Shown here: in pieces, positions 56,179-64,000 of the stretch
How the letters are laid out: the number at the start of each line of letters is the position of its first letter
Position numbering within the stretch: position 1 is the stretch's first letter
Assembly: GCA_963932145.1 (NCBI GenBank)
Contig: OZ010616.1
Span: 47,923,427 to 47,987,426, forward strand
Direction: 5' to 3'
Origin: Acanthosepion lycidas
Taxonomy: Eukaryota > Mollusca > Cephalopoda > Sepiida > Sepiidae
Length of the DNA stretch: 64,000 bases
Notes under the pieces: model-generated
What the model was told of the DNA's origin: nothing
Database searches by the model: none
Seen by the model: the letters and a program-made list of their open reading frames with translations, nothing else
Made by a program: the position numbers and the translations under genes

Positions 56179-57496
56179 GTCCTTTTCTTCTAAGATGTTA
56201 CAAGATTTTGTTAATTAAAATAATAAAAATGATAAAAAAAGTGAAGCCTTAAAAATTTTTTTAGAAGTTTTTATTTTTACAATTGAAAAAACAGTGCAAC
56301 AAAGGAGACTTCACCACTATTAATTATAGTACCTGAAAATGAAAGTTTGAAAAAGTGAGGACAATAAAATGTGTATATATTTTTGGGAATGTTATTGTAT
56401 TTTTTGTTTAGGATCAAGTATAGTATCTGTAGTATCTAGTAACTTTTGAGTTGTATGTCACATATTTTCAGCATAGAGTTGTAAAATGATGAGGTCACAT
56501 AAAAGTTAAAAACTTCTGGTATGAACAAACATTGACATAACTGAAATAATATGAAAGTATGACATATATTGAATAATTCAATTACATAATAGTTGGCATG
56601 GCAACAATTAATCCAAAGACATAAAGGTGTGAAGTGGACATTAATATTTAAAAGGAGAAGCATGTGCTTTGTCTGTGAACGATGACACAATACAAAGAAT
56701 AATTGACTTTTCAGTCTTTTTTCACTTACATGACTACAAAGTGACCAAGGAACTTGTAGAATTCTCTTTCAGCTTATTGCTTCCCAGTCATCATTGATCT
56801 TCAAAACTTTCATTATCTTTGGTCTTTTTAATTCCTTTTCTTTTATTTTTCACTCTCCTTAATAGATTTTTTCTCACACATTCTCTCACACTTAGTAACA
56901 CTTTGCGTCTTAGTGGCTTTATTTCTTTTCTTGGGTGATATGGTTGAAAAAAAAATTACTGACACTGAAGAATTATTTCCAATCACATTGTATTTAAGTT
57001 CTTGTAGCTTCCACAGTTTGCATTATAAAGAATTAATTTTCAATTTCTGTAAATACTGTTAAGAATTAAAGAAGGATTATATCAAATAAGTAATGGGACT
57101 TATATGTTCCATCAAGAAATCAGAGCTGCATAATATTCTAAAAATGCATTAGTTCGAAAATAGAGATATAAAAATAATGGCTGAAAATATTCAATATTCA
57201 TACATAATCACTGGTCAAAAAGTGTATGTTTAATTTCTAAATTAATCAAAACCTCAACAAAGCTGAGCAAAGAAGCTACTGAATTTTATATACTGAGTGA
57301 GGTAAAAGTTGCACTCCATAGGGATAATTTATTAAAAATATAATTATATATAAAAAATTTATTTACTATTTATTTAATTGTTATATGTGATGTTCATAAT
57401 ATTCTTTTTCAAAAGCCATTTCAATGTATGGACATTAACTCATGCATATACAGTTGCTAATATCTAATTATTTGGTTTATATCCACATTTATACCT
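56175..57496. other. Unassigned spacer
   Basis: No gene or clear repeat recognised on either strand. Confidence 0.5.
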
Positions 57497-57517
57497 ATCT
57501 ATCTATCTATCTATCTA

Positions 57518-57558
<41 letters not shown>
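57497..57558. repeat. (CTAT)n and (TA)n microsatellite
   Basis: Six CTAT units followed by TA. Confidence 0.96.
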
Positions 57559-57565
<7 letters not shown>

Positions 57566-58194
57566 TTAGAGTGTGCAACTTATATTTTATCTAATAAAGA
57601 AACAATTTATACAAAGAATTAACAAGCAATGTTAATGTGATTAATGGCAAAATCACTTCACTAACAGGAGTTAATGTGACATTAACTTACTATCAATTCC
57701 TTGAATAATAATATCCTTATATTCGAGTTGTTGTCAGATACCAACTACTTTCAACAATTTCAAATTGTCATATTCAGGGCACAATTTTGTACCATACATA
57801 GGCAAACACTAAGACAAAATATGTGTAGACTGAAAGTTGTTTTTTTTAAATTATGCTATTTATTGACAGTTGAATATATGCTTTGGAGCAGGCAATGTTG
57901 TGACACTAAAGGTCTTGTTCAAATCAATCAAGTGAGAGTTTTGTTTAAATTTTGAAAAGTTATAAATCCACAAACATTTCTTATTATATCTATTTATCTA
58001 TTAAAGTGAAATGGACTTAGTATTAGCCAATGAGTAGATTAAAAGTGTCTTAGTAGGTTTCCACAGAATTTTAAATTTTGATTATTACTGTGCTGCAGAT
58101 TTGATGTCATAAATATATTAGCGTGTTCAGCTTATATTTTATATCATGAGAGAAATGCCCTTGGGGACTACCAGACCTGCTTAAAAGCATATCT
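57559..58194. other. Unassigned spacer
   Basis: No gene recognised. An 84-codon frame at 57701 has no known motif. Confidence 0.45.
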
Positions 58195-58975
58195 CTGAGA
58201 ACAACCCCAGCAGTTGCAGCCTGGTGTGCCACCAGCCATCATGCAGGGTGCTGCCACTGTCACCAGTGTCACTGCCACTGCCACTGCCACTGCCACCACT
58301 ACCTTTAATTAACTTGTTTACAAGATATTCCCTTTGCGGTCAAAACCATGACTTCTGTTTCATTAAAAAGACCTACCAGCACCTGCCGTAACCTTGGCCT
58401 ACCTATTTACAAGGCATTCCCTTCACAGCTGACACCATGACCTCCATTCTATGGAACAGGCCTACCAAAACCACACTAATCTAACGTTACCTCATTCAAC
58501 ACAACAGATCTACCACCCAATGAAAATGACTTACCACTGTGACTTCAATCAACCAAACATGCACTGACCATATCCTGTGACCTTGGCCAGGCCAGCACAA
58601 GAAATAGGTCAACTTCCAGTGCTACACTTGCCCCAGATCACTCCCCTGATGATTGCCCACTGAAACTGACATTTCACCTAACTGTGACATATCTGTAAGA
58701 TATACTACCCTCCACCCTGACCTAGATGAACCAACACAGGCACCAACTGTATCTGTTGACCTCACACCAAACCCACACAAGAATTAGTTCAACTCCCAGT
58801 GCTATCCTTAGACCGGACTGCCATCCTCATGACTGGTCACTGAAACAGAGATTCCACACATCTTTCAACATCTCTGTATGACAAGCCAACAACAAATGTT
58901 CACATTTAATCTTTGTTATTCCTTTCTCACTATCAAATGCTTAATATAATACTATTATCCCACAACAAGCATTGT
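58195..58975 (+). repeat. CA-rich LTR-like sequence with internal duplication
   Basis: Composition and phrases such as TGTGACCTTGGCC resemble the family-B LTRs. Two ~105-bp blocks (about 58571-58680 and 58755-58860) repeat each other: ACACAAGAA-TAG-TCAACT-CCAGTGCTA then TGA-TG-CCACTGAAAC. The 3' end GCATTGTTATAAT is LTR-like. Ends not fixed. Confidence 0.4.
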
Positions 58976-59189
58976 TATAATAGAAGTGTACATTTTATTT
59001 TAAGATTGGCTTCAACCACTTTTATCTTATTTAATTGGGAAACAATGCTGATTTTGTCAATATTGATAAATACAATAAAATATTAATTAATTATAAATCA
59101 CGATTTGAAGACTAATATTGTTTGGATTAGAAAAATACAAAGAATTCGTAATATCTAAAATGTTATAAAATTCAGTTTTTACTTTGAAT

Positions 59190-59520
59190 ATACAAGGTGT
59201 GTCTAGAAATGATCCGAACATTTAATATAAAATAACTCTAATCCTACCGACCTACTGTAGTCCACTTCTAAGTACTCTCATGGTGGCATCACACTCTTAT
59301 AGAGCCTATTCTATTTTTCAAAAGTCTAAAAAATTCCTTTTTTGGAATTGCTGCCAGCTGCTTTATCATGATCGTCATATTCTCATCTATATCATTTTAA
59401 TGATAATTTTTAAATTGGGAAAATCCACTTGTAGGAAGCCAAATTTAGTTCTGAGTGACAGACAACCTGGGTCATGTTTTGCCACCGTCTTGCACAAAGT
59501 GTGAAGTATGGTCAGATACA
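59190..59520 (+). mobile_element. Possible mariner end
   Basis: TACAAGGTGTGTCTAGAAATGATCCGAAC at 59190 (TA plus a TIR-like start) is reminiscent of mariner termini. No transposase motif could be read and the other end was not found. Confidence 0.25.
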
Positions 59521-60207
59521 GACACATATAATGAATACAATGACTGCACAGTTTACAAGTTCATTCAATAGTATCTTGTTGCTGAGTCAGTAACCCAGAG
59601 GGAGAGTGTCTGTTCATATATGCACAGCAAGGTTCACACTGACAGGATCACACAATCAGTTCTTGGGATAAAAAAATAGTTACAAATTTTGCTTATATAC
59701 CATGTTTAGCATTATTTTTATTACATTTATTAAGTTAAGCTTATAGGAAATACAGTGAAAATTGAGCTTTCTATAGTAGTCATGATTTGTTAGGATAGCT
59801 TTTTAATCATTGGTCAATAATCAATGGGTCATTAGTCAGCAAGTTGTATAGGAAATTGTTTATTAAAAGATATTACACATTTCTACTTTTTGAAGAGAAA
59901 TACATTTTTCCTCATTTCTCAAAAATTGGATATATTGGATTATTTTTAACTAGCCAGATGTAAATATTCATTTTTGAATAACTGTTTTAGATTTTACAAT
60001 CATCAAATAGATAACTTGAAAAGTTTTACATTTTACTTGGATTAAAGTGCAATTTTATGTACTAATGTATAAACATAATCCATAATTTCTACTGTTAAAC
60101 CATGGTTTACATAAACAGTTTTCATTGACATGCCAAAAGAAAAATTTTACTTTTTTCTTACATGTATATGCTCTATATTATGAAATGGACTATGTTCAAC
60201 AATAATT

Positions 60208-60525
60208 TAATATATTTTATTGTTATATGTTATTTATATAGATACAGAACTGTCATATAACCTGACATGCTATACGATTTAGCTACAGAGGAAGTGTCTG
60301 GTTAGCAAATTTGATTTACTACTTTTCTAGCCAGATTAGCTATATGACAGTTCCGTATAGGATACAGGTTCAATTCATGTCAGGGAACACATGTTTTCCA
60401 TGAAATTTCTCCAACATTCAGGCCAGTAAATGTGGTTAATACTGTTTATTATAAACAGAGCATTTACATAAATATTTGTATCTATAAAAATAACATATAA
60501 CAATGAAATATATTAAAGTATATGC
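60208..60525 (+). mobile_element. Palindrome-flanked SINE (AGGC-GGTA family)
   Basis: Outer arms TATATTTTATTGTTATATGTTA (from 60211) and its inverse (to about 60516) enclose a tRNA-like SINE with B box GGTTCAATTC at 60368-60377 and the family tail CAGGCCAGTAAATGT. A second inner inverse repeat pairs CAGAACTGTCATATA (60245) with TATATGACAGTTCCG (60341). Confidence 0.8.
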
Positions 60526-60583
60526 TCTGTTATTCCTGTGAATAATGTCTGCAATATTTTTCTATAATATATATATATATACT

Positions 60584-61300
60584 GATATGCCAAAAGTCAC
60601 AGTATCATGTAAGATACACCCTCTGGTAAAGTGAAATAACTTGACTTCAAGTGGTCAGCCAATCTTGAGAGAAATGCTAAGCCATACTTTCTTAACATCT
60701 GTCCACAACTCTCTGATATTTTTGGTGCAAGATCTTTCAAATTAATAGACCTTCAACTATGTTCTATAAATGCACAACTGAACTCTCTCTGGACAAATGT
60801 GATAGCATACCATTCATTAGAAGTTCCTCATCAAACAATCCTGTTTGCTGGACTAAATAGAGTCCATGTAACTGAAACAATGCAACATAACAATAATCAG
60901 TCAATGATGTCTTCATACAGATAAGAAGATACAACCTAAACCATGTAGGCATATTCCAAACCATTATAAATTCTCCACCAGCCTTCATGGTAACTTGTTA
61001 ACAACTGAAACTCATGGCTTCATGGAGTCTATACTACATGTGAGTACATTTAGCACTATCATCAATCCAGGTATTATTGTGTTAACAGGTATAATTGATG
61101 AGTCTTCTGTTTGAATATACTCATTTTTTTGTATCTTGTTCTGGATATATGCTTGGTAGTTTGTGCAGTGAATGCAGATGTAATTTGAGTGAGTGTTATT
61201 TGTCCATACTGCAAACAATTCTGATGAAGCACCTCTAGTCATGATCATTAAGCACCTGCAATTGTCCACTGTGCACTCTAGACCTTCTTGGTACATTTGT
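60584..61300 (-). pseudogene. Tc1-like transposase, internally deleted
   Basis: Near 61200-61265 (minus) a frame reads VLNDHD-RCFIRIVCSMDK, matching the N-terminal HTH region of a Tc1-like family. Then near 60980 AGGEFIMVWNMPTW, TSLTDYCYVAL and QQTGLFDEE follow; the second catalytic Asp region (usually QQDNxPCH) is badly eroded. The middle part with the first catalytic Asp is missing. A TIR-like ATGCCAAAAGTCACAGTATC occurs at 60587 beside a TA run. Confidence 0.65.
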
Positions 61301-61724
61301 GATACCAGAAAGTGTGGAATGTCAAATATCCCTACAGTTTCAGAAATAGAATGACATAGAATCTCCTTCTATATATCTCTTTGGATCCCTTTTACAATTC
61401 CACTTAGAGAGACATCTACACTAACTTATCATTTGTTATAATTTTAGAAAGTGTAAAAGTAAAAATAATTTAAAAAGTTCGATTTTTCATCTTCTATTAA
61501 TAAAGAAGTAAACTACAGGAAATTTTGGATACAAGTTTTTATTTTAATGTCCTTTGCATTTGAGTTGGTTTGATTCTCAAGAAAACTTTGAAAATTTTTA
61601 ATAATACAATTGTTTATTTCATTAAATTTTCATTGTTTCTTCTTTGTTCTGCCATCATACACTTATAACAAAAAACATTAAAAAAAGAAAATTTTAAATT
61701 CTTATTGTCTTACTATCATTCGTG
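61301..61724. other. Unassigned spacer
   Basis: May include the 5' end of the Tc1-like remnant. No TIR match found. Confidence 0.4.
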
Positions 61725-61750
61725 TGCATCAACATAACTATAAATTTAGT

Positions 61751-61778
61751 CCGATGAAGTCCTAAAGGATGAAACATG
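61751..61778 (+). ncRNA. Hammerhead-like motif interrupted by a solo LTR
   Basis: CCGATGA (61751-61757; U4 is C), GTCC-TAAA-GGAT, GAAAC (61771-61775), ATG, then an LTR. The continuation TC resumes after the second CATG at 62454-62457, so before insertion it read GAAACATGTC, as at 26428-26437. Confidence 0.45.
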
Positions 61779-62453
61779 TGTTATGAGGATGCATTTCTAT
61801 AGTAAGGGATTCTACTAAGTCCTACTTGTTAGTACAAAAAGTTTTAATTCATGAAGTACTTGTAAAATAGAGAAATTAGAAATAGAATGTTTGGAAGATT
61901 CTAGATCATTCCAGTATATTCAAGAAAAATCTAGATGATTCGAGAAACATCCAGAAAAATGCTAATTAGGTGCTAACCCCTATAAAAATAGGTTTTTGGA
62001 AAAGGGTTGTCAGTTATTGAAAAGAAATTTCTGCCAATATCAACTCCGGCTTTTTGATTCGAGGATTATTATATCCATCCGAAAGAATCTCTCTGAAAAG
62101 TTTGCCGACCAACAAAAAACCCAAAAGAGAACCCCTTGGAACAAATCTGGTAAATAGAGTTTTGACTATTTTCATTGACCAAACTACCAATTCTTCAATA
62201 TATACTCATGTTTGTGGATTTCCAGTTAACACTTACATTACTTCACTAGCCCTAACGTGGTAAAGACTCGACTCCTCTTCCTTCTCTCTCGTAACACTTC
62301 GCACGTAAACTCTGTGTTTTCTGTTTTTGTATGCCACAATTGTACATCTTGTATTTTATGTTGTGTTTTAGAAAATTAAATATTTGTTTGTGAATTAGCT
62401 CTGTGTTTTGGTAAATCATTTTTTTTCTTTGTTACAATTTTCAACACATAACA
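61779..62453 (+). repeat. Solo LTR, 675 bp
   Basis: Starts TGTTATGAGG and ends CACATAACA (TGTTAT...ATAACA termini). It is flanked on both sides by CATG, a 4-bp target duplication as made by gypsy elements. TATA box at 61981-61988 and an ATTAAA signal near 62375 fit a U3-R-U5 layout. The 69-codon frame at 62054 is then untranslated LTR sequence. This LTR differs from the other LTR families in the window. Confidence 0.82.
61981..61988 (+). promoter_or_regulatory. LTR TATA box
   Basis: TATAAAAA about 200 bp into the LTR, the usual place for a retrotransposon promoter. Upstream TTCTAGA/ATTCCAG repeats (61890-61930) are vaguely heat-shock-element-like, which is not firm. Confidence 0.5.
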
Positions 62454-62662
62454 CATGTCAGACAGTAACTTTTCCCACTTTGTTATATATCTTTCCCCTA
62501 AAATTATACATTTATAATCTATTCCATGCATAGTAATTTTAAAGAATAGGCACTTGTTTATTTTGGAGATTCTCAAATCTTTCTTTCTTTTCACATCTTA
62601 TTTTTATTGTATTTTTTGAATTTTCAAATAAGAAGTCCACCAAAATTGTGGGTAAACTGTCC

Positions 62663-62872
62663 AAATTTCATGTTTTGTTCTGTTCTTGTTGAGTACTTTT
62701 GGCTGTCTCAGTCATTACCAAGAACTGTATATTGTGAGTATGATAGACAAAAAATTCCAGGATGTCGCCTACAAAATCTTATCTTCCATCCTGAAAGCAT
62801 CCAGTTTTTGATAATGACTGAGAAAGTTAAAAGTACTTTAACAAAATTGAAACAAAAACATGAACTTTGAAA
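62663..62872. repeat. ~210-bp imperfect palindrome
   Basis: TTCATGTTTTGTT...GAGTACTTTT...CTCAGTCATTACCAAGAACTG (62667-62727) is repeated in inverse at 62801-62868, and CAGGATG/CATCCTG pair near the centre. The 87-codon frame through it is a consequence of low stop density. Confidence 0.75.
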
Positions 62873-64000
62873 AGTTAATCCTCATTGTATTTGAAAAGTG
62901 GAAAAAAATACTACAAAAAATGAAACAGACTAATCTTGTCAGTTGAATTTAACGGAAATTGCTTAAATATATAAAATAGTGATCTGCTACTTGTTTCTGA
63001 GCACACCTGTCTGCCAAGATGGCTTGCCAATCACTGTTGCAGATGTCTGCTCAGGTACATTTGTTTTTCTTCAGCACCCTGAGCACCCAACTGTGATCTA
63101 TACTGCAACTTTACTAAACAAACTGTAGATACAGTTTCTCAGAGAGAGTGCGTAATCTGACATGACCAGTTTGAGCAAAGTTAGTATTCTGAAACCCTCA
63201 GTTATGATGACTTGTGACTTCAAGCTAGTACAGCAATTGATGGCCTCCAAACAGTTCTGTCTACACAATTTCACTCACAAGACTTGGGTCAATACATGGC
63301 TTGGTTTATGAGCATTTTCCAAAGGTGATAAAAGCTGGGATTGTCTCCCTAGACAGATAACATTAAGGTTAACTTCCTGACAAATTGACCTTAATGAGAA
63401 TCAACCTGGTCTCATGGTCAGAAAGCTAATGTATAGATATACATGATGATGACTGTCATTTTTTTACAGAAGAAGATCATCACTTGCTTTTTCTTTTTGT
63501 GTTTTTTTATCCAGAATTTTATTATTTCCATCATTTATACCCAAGCTAATACTCTGCTATGAGCTGTAAGTGATTCTTAAGGCCAGCTTCACTTTTACAA
63601 CCTCTCTTACACATGTAACAAACATAAAGATTGTCTGTGTTACCTATGGTTAGAACTTGCCACCATATGTAATCATGGGATATTTGGGTCCCACAGCAAA
63701 CCTTGTCACTAAACATGCACTAGTAACCTGCAGGTCTTTCTGGTAAGGATGCATTTACAGAAGTTTGCACCTGACCTATCTGGCTCATACATACATATGT
63801 GTGTGTGTTTGTGTGTGTTGGTGTGTGTGCGTGTGTACACATTGTGTTTTTATCTAAGTAGATTATGATTGTTAGTGTGTTTGTTAATATGTATGTGGGA
63901 TGAGTATCAAATGAAAAAAATCTGACTAATGTGAAGAAGGTGTAGAAGTTGGAAGATTGTAAAGTAATTTAAAAAGTTAGACTTTTTTAACTATTATCAT
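62873..64000. other. Unassigned spacer with a (TG)n run
   Basis: TG-rich microsatellite at 63797-63837. No gene or family recognised. Confidence 0.5.

Noticed and set aside
61725..61793. Stem TGCATCAACATAAC with GTTATGAGGATGCA as stem I of the ribozyme-like motif
   Set aside because: The right-hand strand belongs to the solo LTR start, so the pairing is coincidental.
62054..62263. 69-codon frame as a gene
   Set aside because: Lies inside the solo LTR defined by CATG duplications and TGTTAT/ATAACA ends.

Overview
The window looks like gene-poor, repeat-saturated intergenic DNA from a cephalopod mollusc, most likely an octopus. It is AT-rich with dozens of long (TA)n, (CA)n and (TCTA)n tracts. 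Its decayed transposons (RTE-type LINEs, Penelope-like elements, Ty3/gypsy LTR elements, Tc1/mariner) and tRNA-derived SINEs fit published descriptions of octopus genomes. The species call is inference. No complete host gene is visible. Two short splice-bounded open segments (5386-5521 plus; 48598-48680 minus) are the only possible host exons.

Layout. 1-5.3 kb: (TA)n tracts, two long palindromes, an internally deleted gypsy element on the minus strand (1610-4536), a hAT-like MITE and a SINE. 5.6-8 kb: a second gypsy copy, plus strand, flanked by 39-bp hairpin repeats. 10.4-11.4 kb: a 5' LTR, primer site and gag start of a third gypsy family. 11.8-15.1 kb: a 5S/tRNA SINE, RTE LINE pieces and one copy of a ~500-bp duplication. 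15.7-18.8 kb: Tc1, reverse-transcriptase, mariner and gypsy RNase H-integrase remnants butted together. 19.7-23.7 kb: a palindromic microsatellite, a clear 5S-rRNA/tRNA SINE, the second duplication copy and the best-preserved ORF, a Penelope-like reverse transcriptase (339 codons). 24-34 kb: microsatellites, minisatellites, a second Penelope-like fragment, LINE tails and foldback elements. 34-39.3 kb: a GATGA-rich array, an LTR and a ~1.8-kb satellite of roughly 78-bp units. 39.5-64 kb: more LTRs (including two solo LTRs whose target sites can be reconstructed), SINEs, foldbacks, mariner/Tc1 and RTE fragments.

The most notable signal is a scattered set of hammerhead-ribozyme-like motifs (CTGANGA, a short hairpin, then GAAA) on both strands, mostly beside (TA)n tracts and often inside palindromes. 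The best is at 24246-24305 (minus), with every conserved core base present. Others are at 1030-1165, 25872, 26408, 28251, 31764, 44543, 47838, 50483, 52194 and 61751. Penelope-like retroelements are known to carry hammerhead ribozymes, and two Penelope-like reverse transcriptase remnants lie in the window. I infer that these motifs are ends of Penelope-type elements or of small non-autonomous passengers. Two copies are joined to tRNA-like SINE heads, and one was hit by a solo LTR three bases into its GAAAC-ATGTC segment, leaving a CATG target duplication.
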